The notes under the pieces were generated by a model. The model saw only the letters and a program-made list of their open reading frames with translations. It did not search any database and was not told the DNA's origin. Shown piece by piece: positions 15,744 through 25,465 of a stretch of 64,000 bases of DNA. The DNA is from Aureisphaera galaxeae. Its GTDB lineage: Bacteria > Bacteroidota > Bacteroidia > Flavobacteriales > Flavobacteriaceae. Every line of letters starts with the position of its first letter. Within the stretch, counting starts at the first letter, position 1. Location of the stretch: assembly GCF_028561275.1 (NCBI RefSeq), contig NZ_JAQQTF010000019.1, positions 310,001 to 374,000 of the forward strand, given 5' to 3'. Both the position numbers and the translations under genes were made by a program.

Positions 15744-18700
15744 ATGAGACAAACCTTTTATTGTGCTCTGGTTTTTATAAGCACACTTGTGCATGGCCAG
15801 GAGCAACCCAACGATCTGCCGGATTTTACACCGCCATCGCCCGAAGCCCATGCCATAACAAAATATGGCAATCAGACTATTAATGAATCTACAGGAAGAG
15901 TAAGCTCTTCCATCCCAATCCACAACTTTCAAGCGGGTCAATTGGAAATGCCGATATCCCTTAACTATACGGGAAATGGAGTGAAGTTGGACGACAATAA
16001 TACATGGACCGGTGTAAATTGGGTCCTTAATGCAGGAGGCGTCATAACAAGAACCGTATACCACAAGCCCGATGAACTGTCATCACAACGGGTTTTTAAG
16101 GATGATATTGAAGCTCTGGGATTGGTAAATGCAGATGACGATGCTGTGGAATTTAATCAGTTTTTCAACTCGACCGGAAACCAATGGGATACCCAACCTG
16201 ATATTTTCACTTTCTCTTTTGGTGGATATTCGGGGAGTTTTTATCTAAGCGATTACAATAGCAATCAATTCGATGATGACCCAAGTAATGATGCCATCCC
16301 CAATTTTACCCCTACATTGATTAACGTAGAATCCGATCTTAAGATCGAGATAGATGGTCCACTTTCCGACAATCAGAATAATTTGGTCCAACACAAGAAG
16401 TTTAAAATTACCACCACCGATGGGGTAGTGTATCATTTTGGAGGTGCTATGACAGAGGAGACCTCCATGGAGCAAGATTATCATTCCGTAGTGACTCCTC
16501 AAGCAGTAACATCCTTTTACCTTACCCAGATAGTACATCCCATTCATGGAAGCATTATTCTGGAATACGATAATGTCTTATCCTATAGGATCGCCACATC
16601 TCAGAGCAAGGAAATTAAAAGATACGCCTATGGAGTAGGGTTTTATGATGGGTGTGGAATGCCCAAATTTCTATGCGAACCCGTAGAAGGGGAAGACACT
16701 CAACATACTTCCTCCATTATTCTAAACAAAGTAATGAATGGGAAGTTCCTAAAGCGAATCTATACTAACAGCAATAGTCAGGAAATTATATTTAATTCCA
16801 GTACGCCAGGAGACAGTGGGTTTAATTTTGAAAGAGTGCTTAACAATATAGAAATTAAACAAGCAGGGAGTTTGGTAACAAGGGTCGAATTGGAATACCT
16901 AACCGATTATGAAAACAATGAAGCGCAGCGTTTCTTCCTAGAGCGAGTAGCTTTTAGAAAGAGCAATACTTCCAGTGATCAAGATCTTGCCTATGCATTT
17001 GAGTACAACGATCCCCTTGACTTACCAGCTCGATTTTCCACTTCGCAAGATGCCTTGGGATATTACAATGGTAAAAGCAACCCCGATGGATTACTCCCCG
17101 ATCTGAGCGACCTTCCACCCGGATACGGTGGGCCCCAGCACGTTTTGGCAGGCTCCGGAATCATCGCCACAGCAGATAGATCTACGGACTTGAACTTTAA
17201 GCAGAAAGGAGCACTTGCAAAAATATACTACCCTACGGGAGGGCATACACTTTTCGAATATGAAGGGGAACAGGCCAAAGAGACGACACTGAGACATGTT
17301 GACCGAAAAGTATATAGAAACGATTATCCGGTCGGGAACGGAACAACTCATAATAACATTTTGAGCAACGGTATCTATATAGGCAGTTTGGGAGGAGCGA
17401 ATGGAGTAGACGAAAACGGAAATCCCATTCAGGAAAACTATAGTCTCTTCGAATCTCAGTATATCGATATACATGTTGAGATAGAGTCCATCTCTCAAGT
17501 GTACAATCAAGATTGGGCAGTAATTAGGGTTCGTAATGTTCTGGACAATACCATTGAATTGGAACAGTCCATAGCGATGACTATTGAAACCGACTTTGAC
17601 CCTGTCTTTTTTGAGCAACGTACCATTTCCCACTTTTTCGATAAGAACAAAGAGTATATCATTGAGTTGTCGTTGCCGAATAACTCTGGTGGACCTCCTA
17701 TGAAAGGCATTGTCTACTTAGATTATAGAACGGGCTACCAATTGGTAGATGGAGAAGGGCTCCGGGTAAAACGCACTTCAGATTTTACTAGTGATGGTAG
17801 TTCCGCTCCCACAAACATTAAGCGTTATTACTATACCGGGGTTCAAAATGTCCTCAAGAATCCCATCGAGTATGTTGATGTGTATAAGAAACCCATTTTC
17901 TATAAAAAGGTAAATCTTTTGAAGAAATGTAGTTCTTGGGATGAGACCCCAATATTATGCGATCCAGAGATTGGTTCGGACGGAGAATTTATTTGGATTC
18001 GAACACCGTTCACTGGCTCCATAGACTCCCACCCGGGATATACACTGGGCATTCATCCAACAAATTACAACGAGCAGGTCATCAATAACTTTGAAGTAGT
18101 GACTATTAGTTATGGAGGGGATCACTTTGAAAATGGAGGGTTGGAAAAGCGCTTCATCAAAGATATAAGTAACGTGGTCATGGAGGTACATCCCCCGAAG
18201 ATCCATACGATAGCGTATGTTGGCACCACCCAATCACATAGAGGGGCGGGCTGGCTCAACCTATTGCATGGAAAGCAGATAAAAGAGATCGTTTTAAAGA
18301 AGGAAAACGACACTTTATTCAAAATCAAAGAAAGTAAACAGACCTATCTGGCTCGCACACTTTCCTACCAACAATCCTTCGTAGGTTCCATTTTTAATGA
18401 TTTTGGACCAGGGCCTTTGTTTCCATATGAGAACGTAGGATTGGGAAGGTATGAAATCCGTTCTAAGGAAATTGCACTATCATCATCAACCGATATCGAC
18501 TACATCGATCCTTTCCCCGTCACTTGGACAGGAGATATTTCCCATCATCAAAACCCCTATGCCTATCAAGGTTGGGAAGGAGATGATCATGATAATGACG
18601 GTATTATTAATAGTGAAGATCTGGACTATTGGGCCCTACTAAATAATTATGACCCGCTTGCTGTTTTAGACGAATCTACTTTTAGAAAGATAACAATCAA

Positions 18701-19400
18701 TACTAACAACGAATACAGCAGTAGTTATCCAGGGCAACCCACCAAAACTATTATGACGACTAGTACAGATGGAAGAACGGTGGGAACCGAATTAAAATAT
18801 GTAGACGAGGCCGCTTCCATTGGAAGTGGGAACGAACTCATAAATTATCAAGCATTGGAAGGAATGCATCGAGTGGCTACCCCAATTTTGTCAACGTCTT
18901 TTGCGGAGGAATCGGGAGTATTTACAACCCTGTCCAAAAGCAAAACCGTATATGACGATTTCAACGGAAAATTATTACCCTCTTCCGTATACAGTGCCAA
19001 AGGGAATGATTCTTTGGAGGAACGTGTTGTTTTTGAAAATTATGACGGTCTGGGAAATCTTACGGAAGTAAAATTAGTCAACGGAAGCATTACCCGTTAT
19101 GAATACAATGCCTATAATCAGGTAATCAGAAAGATTGAGAATTACGTCCCGCCTACGATTTCCTTGCCAAGTTCACCCAACCTTCCAGATTATTGCCAAC
19201 TCATGTCACAGGCATTTCCAAATTCTTTGGTGACCGAATATTTCTATGATCCTGTGACCAATCTCATGACTTATATAATCGATGCGAGGTGCAATAAAGT
19301 CTATTACGAATATGACGAACAACTTCGTCTCAAATATGTAAAGGATAAAAATGGGAATATTTTAAGTAAGAACGAATACAATTATGCAATTCAAAACTAA
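15744..19400 (+). CDS. giant exported YD/RHS-repeat protein (first of a pair)
   Basis: A 1218-residue surface protein. I use the ATG at 15744 because it gives a signal peptide (FYCALVFISTLVHGQ) directly before the typical RHS opening TKYGNQTINESTGRVS and LEMPISLNYTGNGVKLDD. The middle is a long beta-rich region. YD-type repeats appear near the end (RYEYNAYNQVIRKI, YYEYDEQLRLKYVKDKNGN). It lacks the RHS core cassette and any toxin tip. The second RHS gene starts 7 nt after its stop, so the two probably act together, this one perhaps as shell or anchor for the other. Function beyond RHS-like surface protein is inference. Confidence 0.8.
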   Translation: MRQTFYCALVFISTLVHGQEQPNDLPDFTPPSPEAHAITKYGNQTINESTGRVSSSIPIHNFQAGQLEMPISLNYTGNGVKLDDNNTWTGVNWVLNAGGVITRTVYHKPDELSSQRVFKDDIEALGLVNADDDAVEFNQFFNSTGNQWDTQPDIFTFSFGGYSGSFYLSDYNSNQFDDDPSNDAIPNFTPTLINVESDLKIEIDGPLSDNQNNLVQHKKFKITTTDGVVYHFGGAMTEETSMEQDYHSVVTPQAVTSFYLTQIVHPIHGSIILEYDNVLSYRIATSQSKEIKRYAYGVGFYDGCGMPKFLCEPVEGEDTQHTSSIILNKVMNGKFLKRIYTNSNSQEIIFNSSTPGDSGFNFERVLNNIEIKQAGSLVTRVELEYLTDYENNEAQRFFLERVAFRKSNTSSDQDLAYAFEYNDPLDLPARFSTSQDALGYYNGKSNPDGLLPDLSDLPPGYGGPQHVLAGSGIIATADRSTDLNFKQKGALAKIYYPTGGHTLFEYEGEQAKETTLRHVDRKVYRNDYPVGNGTTHNNILSNGIYIGSLGGANGVDENGNPIQENYSLFESQYIDIHVEIESISQVYNQDWAVIRVRNVLDNTIELEQSIAMTIETDFDPVFFEQRTISHFFDKNKEYIIELSLPNNSGGPPMKGIVYLDYRTGYQLVDGEGLRVKRTSDFTSDGSSAPTNIKRYYYTGVQNVLKNPIEYVDVYKKPIFYKKVNLLKKCSSWDETPILCDPEIGSDGEFIWIRTPFTGSIDSHPGYTLGIHPTNYNEQVINNFEVVTISYGGDHFENGGLEKRFIKDISNVVMEVHPPKIHTIAYVGTTQSHRGAGWLNLLHGKQIKEIVLKKENDTLFKIKESKQTYLARTLSYQQSFVGSIFNDFGPGPLFPYENVGLGRYEIRSKEIALSSSTDIDYIDPFPVTWTGDISHHQNPYAYQGWEGDDHDNDGIINSEDLDYWALLNNYDPLAVLDESTFRKITINTNNEYSSSYPGQPTKTIMTTSTDGRTVGTELKYVDEAASIGSGNELINYQALEGMHRVATPILSTSFAEESGVFTTLSKSKTVYDDFNGKLLPSSVYSAKGNDSLEERVVFENYDGLGNLTEVKLVNGSITRYEYNAYNQVIRKIENYVPPTISLPSSPNLPDYCQLMSQAFPNSLVTEYFYDPVTNLMTYIIDARCNKVYYEYDEQLRLKYVKDKNGNILSKNEYNYAIQN

Positions 19401-19407
19401 AACAGAC

Positions 19408-22400
19408 ATGAAAAAAATAGTAATTAGTTTAGCAATAGTGCTTGTGTCTGTTATGGGATGGGCGCAAAGCCAAGATAAGAACTACATAAAGAATACTAGC
19501 TTTCAAGTTCCTGTGCAGAATGAGGCCGACATTGAAGCCCTTATCGAATATCATAAAATGGAGAACATTAATTATTTCGATGGCTTAGGGAGGCCTGAGC
19601 AAAATATTGTTCTTCGAGTTAGTGGTAATGAAGGAAGTGCCTCTCAAGCGAATGCATTGGTGAATGATTGGGAATTAGGGAGTTTTACTACACCCTTCTA
19701 TCAAAGGATTGGACAGGATTCGGAAAATAATATCCTAATGGGTACAACTCCCTTCAATACGAACGATCTTTTATGGGAATGCGGTAATGATTCTGCAAGC
19801 GATGCCGATGGAGGATGGAATACAGTCTTCCAAGGTGTGGACAACACGCAAGCGTATCGCTATACCGTTTGGGTGAAACGTTCAGGGGATGTTCAGAATG
19901 GACGTGTGTACCATGGAACCAAGAATGTCAATAATTTGGATGGCACTCCCAATCCAAACCCATATTTCTTTGCTAACTATCTCCCTCAAGCGGATACATG
20001 GTATCTTATGGTAGGGGTAATTCATCCCTATGATTATGTGGGAGCCGATACGGGAGTGAGTGGAATATACGATCAACAGGGAACTAAGGTGCTAGACGGT
20101 GTCGAATATAAATGGGATGCATCTACCACGGTTTCGAGGTTCAGAAACTATCTGTATTACAGTACTGATGTGAACGTACGTCAATATTTTTGGAACCCAC
20201 TATTGCAGGTTTTAGACAATGATGCTTATACCCTTGCAGAAATCATATCATTGCAGGAAACAACAAGCTATACCAAGACCAAAGACATAGTTACACCTGT
20301 GGTGTACGATTCTTATGGGCGTCAAACCAAGGAATATTTACCTTATGCGAAGGCAGTAAACGGAAAGTTTACCCGAACCGATGTTTTGCTCCCAGAATTA
20401 AACAATTACTATACAAATGCCTATGAAACGGATTTGAATGCTACTGCCCCTAATCCTTATGCCGATAGAGCTATAGAAGCTTCTCCTTTACAAAGAATAC
20501 TAGAACAGGGTGCCCCGGGAAAAGATTGGAGTGTCAATTTCGCTTCAGACAGTGACCATACCATTAAGTTCGGTTATGAGACCAACACGACCAACGAAGT
20601 GCGATATTTTAAAGTGGCTTTCCCCAGTGGGAATACAGAAGAACCTCAATTAGTGGCAAATGGCTTTTATGCAGAGCAACAACTTTACAAAAGCGTAACC
20701 AAGGATGAAAACTGGCAACCGGGTCAAATTCATGAAAATGATCATACCACCGAAGAGTTTAAGAACAAACAAGGGCAGGTGATCTTAAAGCGCACATACA
20801 ATGAGGGGTTGGTTCACGATACCCAATATGTGTACGACGATTTTGGAAATCTTACCTACGTTCTGTCCCCAAAAGGTTCGGATGGAGTTCTGGATGTAAA
20901 TAATGAGGTACAGCAAGCCGTATTGGATGAATTGTGCTATCAATACCGATATGATTCCCGTAATCGTTTAATTGGAAAAAAAATCCCAGGAAAAGGTTGG
21001 GAATATATTGTGTATGACAAATTGAATCGCCCGGTACTAACACAGGATGCGAATCTTAGTGAAACATATCATTGGTTATTTACAAAATATGATTCTTTGA
21101 ATCGCATCGTATATACCGGGAAGCATTATTACTATAAAGTAGAGAAAGGTGCCGATGAATATCGCATGGAACTACAGGGTATATTGGATGCGGAAACTAC
21201 TTTAAATGAAGCAAAATCCTATGCCGCATCGGTAACGATTGGTGATATGAATTTGCATCATACCAACGATGCCTATCCTCGATTTAATTCGGAGGTATAT
21301 ACGGTTAATTATTATGACGATTATTCGCAGGATATAAATAGCCAAATCCCACACCCCGGAGTGTTTGTTTTAAATGGGCAAAGTTATGAGATCACCGGGA
21401 ATACTAGGTCGCTTCCAACAGGAAGTCGAGTGCGCGTTCTTGGAACCAATCAATGGATTACCTCAGTTTCTTATTACGATGAAAAAGCACGTCCCATTTA
21501 CGCGGGTACTAAAAATGATTACCTCGGTACTAAGGATATTGCAAAAACTGCCTTAGATTTTGTCGGCAAGGCCTTGCGAACCGAAAGCACCCATGAAAAA
21601 GATGGAACTACAATAACAACAAGGGATGCGTTTGCTTACGATCAGGCAGGACGTTTATTGCGACAGGAGCAACAAATAGACGACCATCCCAGTGAATTGA
21701 TTGCCAAAAATGAGTATGATGTGTTAGGACAACTCTCTCAAAAACGAGTGGGAGGTGCACAACCCGGATTGAGTACTTATGTAAATACGGTTGGGGTCAC
21801 CATAAATGGGAATACCGTTCAGAAAACAACGGGAACCTATACATGGGATGCTGGATTCTCAACCCAAGAAACTATTTCTGGAGATGGTTATGTATCCTAT
21901 ACCTTACCTCAGGATAACAAATATATGATGGTAAGCCTTTCCTACGAAGATTTAGGGGTATGGTATACAGATCTTAATTATGCCATGTATCACAATACGG
22001 CTGGAAATGTGACCATCTATGAAAATGGAGTGAATAAAGGACTGGTAACTACCTATGTTGCCAATGATCATTTTGCTATAGAGCGTAGAGGGCAAGTTGT
22101 TTATTATCTAAAGAATGATGAGGTGATCTATATTTCGGATGTGCCAACCAGTAATGCTCCATTAATTGCTGATGTAGCTATGTACTATGATGGCGGTATC
22201 ATAAAGGATTTGGTGTTGGTAGATCTAGATAATGCATTGCAAGATGTGGGCTATGATTATAATATCCGAGGCTGGCTCACAGAGATAAATGACGCCGAAA
22301 ACTTAGGATCCGATCTTTTCGGGTTTCGATTAAATTACAGCAACCCTGTAACACAAGGGTCCACACCCTTATATAATGGAAACATTAGTGAGACGTTATG

Positions 22401-24138
22401 GCGAACCAACAATACCTCCAATGATATGCGCGGGTATGGATACGATTACGATGCATTAAATAGAATAAAGGGTGCCAAATTTATTGTACATCTATTCGGG
22501 ACTTATGCCTTTACGCCTCAGGAATTCCGGGTGAGTAGTATCGATTATGATAAGAATGGAAATCTCTTGCGATTGGATCGAAGGGGTCACTATGGAGGCC
22601 CTTCCAGCCCTGTTGAATTTATAGATAGACTCTTTTATACCTATGATGATGGGAATAAGTTAATGGAGGTCCTGGATAGCCAGACCAGTTTACCTGCGGA
22701 TGATGGTTTTATAGACGGAAACAAAGTAGGTGCGGACTATAGCTACGATGCTAATGGTAATATGATAGAGGATAAAAATAAAGATATCAGTTCTATTATG
22801 TACAATCATCTCAACCTACCTACACGAATAACTGTAGATGGGCAAGGAGATATCCGCTATGCTTATGACGCTACAGGGATTAAACAAGCCAAGTCTGTTA
22901 CCGAGGGCAGTAACACGGTGACCACCAAGTACGCAGGTAATTTTATCTACGAACAAAATGGAACCGGGGAATCGCTTAAGTTCTTTAACCATCCCGAAGG
23001 CTATATAGAGCCCATCGTCACATCGAGCGCAGTCGAGATGTCTTATGTCTACCAGTACAAAGACCATTTAGGCAACATCCGTTTGTCCTATACCGATAGC
23101 GATGGCAATGGAGTTATTGACCCCACTACCGAAATTGTAGAAGAGAATAATTATTATCCTTTTGGGCTGGAACACAAGGGTTATAATAATGTAATAACGT
23201 CAACAAATCCAGCCCAGAACTACAAGTACAATGGAAAAGAGTTAAATGAAGAACTTGGGTTGGATTGGTACGATTATGGGGCTAGGAATTATGAAGCAGC
23301 ATTGGGGCGTTGGATGAATATTGATCCTCTCGCCTCAAAATACGATGCATACTCACCCTTTAGCTATGCATTTAACTCTCCTACATATTTCATAGATCCT
23401 GATGGGAGAAGAATTATTGGGGCAAGTGGTGAAGATTCTGATAAGGTCGTTGAAGATGTACATAAAATTTTTGCTGATTCAAAATTTGATGACTTTAGGA
23501 AACTTGTCAAAAGAGATAAAGGATTTCTTGGAATCGGAAAATCCAGAAAGTTGGCTAAAATTGATGCTAGTGATTTGGCGGGAGCTTTAGATGGAGTACA
23601 ACTTTCCGAGTCTGAGCAGGCGCTTGTTGATACGGTTGTGAATACCATTAACTCTGGAGATAAACATAAAATAGAATTTGCTAAGGCAGGAGACAATCTT
23701 TCTAGTGGCGCTCTTAATGTATTTAAGGATGATATCACCGCTATGAGTATAAATATTCAAACACAAACAGAAAAAACAGGAGGTGTGCCAGTTAAAGCAG
23801 TGAATAGTCAAGGAGGTTCAGTAACAAAAGAAACTAATAATGGTACATATTCTCTTGTTGTTGAAGGAGGAAGTAGTCCTTCTGACTATTTTAACACTCA
23901 AACAAATGCGCGAGCGGCAAGTCCAGGAGGGAGAGAATTATCAACTGGGCATGAATTATTTGGTCATGGTAGGTCACTCGCTCTAGGAAGGGGTATTGCA
24001 AATCAGCATATAGATGGTATTCAAATGGAAAATTTAATTATTAGGGTTATGGGACATGGGAATATTCAAAGAGATGGAACTGACCATCAAACTGATGTGC
24101 GAATTCCAAACGCACGTCAAATACCTGACTACCGCTAG
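19408..24138 (+). CDS. DUF6443/RHS-repeat protein with a putative metallopeptidase tip
   Basis: A 1576-residue exported protein. A signal peptide (KKIVISLAIVLVSVMGWAQ) is followed by the DUF6443-type start (NYFDGLGRPEQNIVL), many YD repeats (for example YVYDDFGNLTYVLSPKG, YEYDVLGQLSQKR-like units), and the RHS core signature DYGARNYEAALGRWMNIDPL near 23.3 kb. After IDPDGR the last 242 residues form a variable tip that is more AT-rich than the core. It contains HELFGH at H1515-E1516-H1520, a HExxxH zinc motif like that of dipeptidyl peptidase III. I infer a polymorphic-toxin-type peptidase tip. I start at ATG 19408 rather than an overlapping upstream one because the signal peptide begins there. 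Confidence 0.8.
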   Translation: MKKIVISLAIVLVSVMGWAQSQDKNYIKNTSFQVPVQNEADIEALIEYHKMENINYFDGLGRPEQNIVLRVSGNEGSASQANALVNDWELGSFTTPFYQRIGQDSENNILMGTTPFNTNDLLWECGNDSASDADGGWNTVFQGVDNTQAYRYTVWVKRSGDVQNGRVYHGTKNVNNLDGTPNPNPYFFANYLPQADTWYLMVGVIHPYDYVGADTGVSGIYDQQGTKVLDGVEYKWDASTTVSRFRNYLYYSTDVNVRQYFWNPLLQVLDNDAYTLAEIISLQETTSYTKTKDIVTPVVYDSYGRQTKEYLPYAKAVNGKFTRTDVLLPELNNYYTNAYETDLNATAPNPYADRAIEASPLQRILEQGAPGKDWSVNFASDSDHTIKFGYETNTTNEVRYFKVAFPSGNTEEPQLVANGFYAEQQLYKSVTKDENWQPGQIHENDHTTEEFKNKQGQVILKRTYNEGLVHDTQYVYDDFGNLTYVLSPKGSDGVLDVNNEVQQAVLDELCYQYRYDSRNRLIGKKIPGKGWEYIVYDKLNRPVLTQDANLSETYHWLFTKYDSLNRIVYTGKHYYYKVEKGADEYRMELQGILDAETTLNEAKSYAASVTIGDMNLHHTNDAYPRFNSEVYTVNYYDDYSQDINSQIPHPGVFVLNGQSYEITGNTRSLPTGSRVRVLGTNQWITSVSYYDEKARPIYAGTKNDYLGTKDIAKTALDFVGKALRTESTHEKDGTTITTRDAFAYDQAGRLLRQEQQIDDHPSELIAKNEYDVLGQLSQKRVGGAQPGLSTYVNTVGVTINGNTVQKTTGTYTWDAGFSTQETISGDGYVSYTLPQDNKYMMVSLSYEDLGVWYTDLNYAMYHNTAGNVTIYENGVNKGLVTTYVANDHFAIERRGQVVYYLKNDEVIYISDVPTSNAPLIADVAMYYDGGIIKDLVLVDLDNALQDVGYDYNIRGWLTEINDAENLGSDLFGFRLNYSNPVTQGSTPLYNGNISETLWRTNNTSNDMRGYGYDYDALNRIKGAKFIVHLFGTYAFTPQEFRVSSIDYDKNGNLLRLDRRGHYGGPSSPVEFIDRLFYTYDDGNKLMEVLDSQTSLPADDGFIDGNKVGADYSYDANGNMIEDKNKDISSIMYNHLNLPTRITVDGQGDIRYAYDATGIKQAKSVTEGSNTVTTKYAGNFIYEQNGTGESLKFFNHPEGYIEPIVTSSAVEMSYVYQYKDHLGNIRLSYTDSDGNGVIDPTTEIVEENNYYPFGLEHKGYNNVITSTNPAQNYKYNGKELNEELGLDWYDYGARNYEAALGRWMNIDPLASKYDAYSPFSYAFNSPTYFIDPDGRRIIGASGEDSDKVVEDVHKIFADSKFDDFRKLVKRDKGFLGIGKSRKLAKIDASDLAGALDGVQLSESEQALVDTVVNTINSGDKHKIEFAKAGDNLSSGALNVFKDDITAMSINIQTQTEKTGGVPVKAVNSQGGSVTKETNNGTYSLVVEGGSSPSDYFNTQTNARAASPGGRELSTGHELFGHGRSLALGRGIANQHIDGIQMENLIIRVMGHGNIQRDGTDHQTDVRIPNARQIPDYR
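23017..23041. repeat. dispersed TCGA-GCGCAG-TCGA type repeat inside the RHS gene
   Basis: CATCGAGCGCAGTCGAGATG (23021-23040), preceded by GTCA, is an imperfect palindrome of a kind I remember as common between genes in Flavobacteriaceae. Here it is in frame inside coding sequence and encodes the TSSAVEM segment between repeats. Confidence 0.6.
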
Positions 24139-24158
24139 CCTGCCTGTCTGTAGACAGG
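24138..24158. repeat. GC-rich dispersed hairpin after the RHS gene
   Basis: CCTGTCT-GT-AGACAGG (24143-24158) preceded by GCCTG. The first ten bases, GCCTGCCTGT, recur exactly in the repeat at 44612. It begins on the last base of the RHS stop codon. Confidence 0.6.
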
Positions 24159-24216
24159 TCTGTGACTAGTGGTTACGTACAATCGCTAACAGCAAGAGTA
24201 AGTAATGGGATTAAGA

Positions 24217-24240
24217 AAGGAAACCAATTTTGGTTTCCTT
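24217..24240 (+). terminator. terminator of the RHS gene
   Basis: AAGGAAACCAA-TT-TTGGTTTCCTT, an 11-bp perfect stem, followed by TCCTT. It lies about 80 nt after the stop codon. Confidence 0.7.
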
Positions 24241-24308
24241 TCCTTAAAGCTGAAAAAGGAGATTAATTAGAGTTAAAAAACATAAAAAAATAAAAGAAGT
24301 ACATACAA

Positions 24309-25208
24309 ATGATAATAAACTTGTCACGCCGGCTTTTAACAACCCTATGCCTACTAGTAACCATAGTTACATTCGGGCAAAAAAACCGAAGAGTAGATTT
24401 AAAATGGAAAATCGATAAAAATGAAAAACTTAACTATTCTACCCTAATGAGGGATATTGATACTTCAGCGGTTGAAATGGACTTTGGGGGACTATTCAAA
24501 TCCCTCATGGATATCACTAACGACAAACTGGAGGAGAAAAGAGAGTTTTTGGAAAAACTAGGTAAAGAATTCAATAATTCCGAATATGTTACCACTCTTT
24601 CAAACAAGGGAAATGGTATTATAGATGTTATAATGATCCACAAACCAAAAGTAGATCGAAAAGAAATTCAATACGATACTACCAACAGTGACTTGGGAGA
24701 GATTTTGAAATTGAGGCAGTTAATGGATCAAGGTGCTATGCTTCGGGGTTCGGTTTACGAGGAAGGTCCAATCCATAGTTTTTGGGTTAAAAGCAAGCAA
24801 AAAAATGTAATAGCACTCTTTTTCGAACTGCCCGACCGGCGGGTAAAGGTGGGGGACAAATGGTCTATCGATATCAACTTAATTGCAAATGATCAAAATT
24901 TCGATTGCCATACTTCTCATAAAATAAATGAAGTCACATTGATAGAACTCAAAAAGGTGAATGGGGAAAAAATAGCCGTACTTGAATATAATATTGAAGA
25001 GTATGTTAAGGGTGATTTTAATGCGGCCTATGTTTTGGGAGGTGATGATAAAAAGTTAGAAACTATGATGAAATTTTCATATCAAGCAATGGCAGAATTT
25101 TCAGTGGACAACGGCCGTTGGTTAAACTATGACGGAATTATGAGTGTTGAAGGAACTGGAGCGTTAACTACCCATAAAAAAACAATATTCACATTGAATA
25201 AAGAATGA
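24309..25208 (+). CDS. exported protein of unknown function next to the RHS tip
   Basis: A 299-residue protein with a signal peptide (LLTTLCLLVTIVTFGQ). The mature part is mixed alpha/beta with an amphipathic Lys/Glu-rich helix (NDKLEEKREFLEKLGKEF) and a RRVKVGDKWSIDINL stretch reminiscent of DUF6263-like exported proteins. No catalytic motif is evident. Because it directly follows a polymorphic RHS tip it might be the cognate immunity protein acting in the periplasm, but it may simply be a neighbour. A terminator separates it from the RHS gene, so it needs its own promoter. Confidence 0.65.
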   Translation: MIINLSRRLLTTLCLLVTIVTFGQKNRRVDLKWKIDKNEKLNYSTLMRDIDTSAVEMDFGGLFKSLMDITNDKLEEKREFLEKLGKEFNNSEYVTTLSNKGNGIIDVIMIHKPKVDRKEIQYDTTNSDLGEILKLRQLMDQGAMLRGSVYEEGPIHSFWVKSKQKNVIALFFELPDRRVKVGDKWSIDINLIANDQNFDCHTSHKINEVTLIELKKVNGEKIAVLEYNIEEYVKGDFNAAYVLGGDDKKLETMMKFSYQAMAEFSVDNGRWLNYDGIMSVEGTGALTTHKKTIFTLNKE

Positions 25209-25313
25209 AAACCTTATGTCACCGCTGCTCTAAGACAAATGGCTTCATACAGTTCAGTTGTTTTATTGCAAAGAAGCAAAATATATGAGGAAGAATAATT
25301 AATTCTGCAGAAG

Positions 25314-25345
25314 ACCACTCAACAGCAACGTTGGGTGGTTTTTTT
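25314..25345 (+). terminator. terminator after the exported protein
   Basis: ACCACTCAAC (25314-25323) pairs with GTTGGGTGGT (25330-25339, one G-T pair) around a 6-nt loop, then a T-run. Confidence 0.75.
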
Positions 25346-25465
25346 AGTTTAAAATTAACATAGAGGAGGGATTAGTTCATGTAAACTTCAAATTGCCACT
25401 GCGGACTGAAAACTGCAGACTAAATACATTTCACTACCTTCGTTTCAATTCACGAAACGACCAAA

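Noticed and set aside
19384-19407. Start of the second RHS gene inside the first
   Set aside because: The next ATG at 19408 begins directly with a signal peptide.
19384-19408. Frameshift joining the two RHS genes into one
   Set aside because: The first has a stop, the second has its own signal peptide and a DUF6443-type start, so they are separate exported proteins.
23950-23967. Classical HExxH metallopeptidase motif in the RHS tip
   Set aside because: The residues are HELFGH, one residue longer than HExxH; only the DPP III-type HExxxH form fits.
24141-24240. Insertion sequence end after the RHS gene
   Set aside because: Only short hairpins are present; no transposase or matching terminal repeat.
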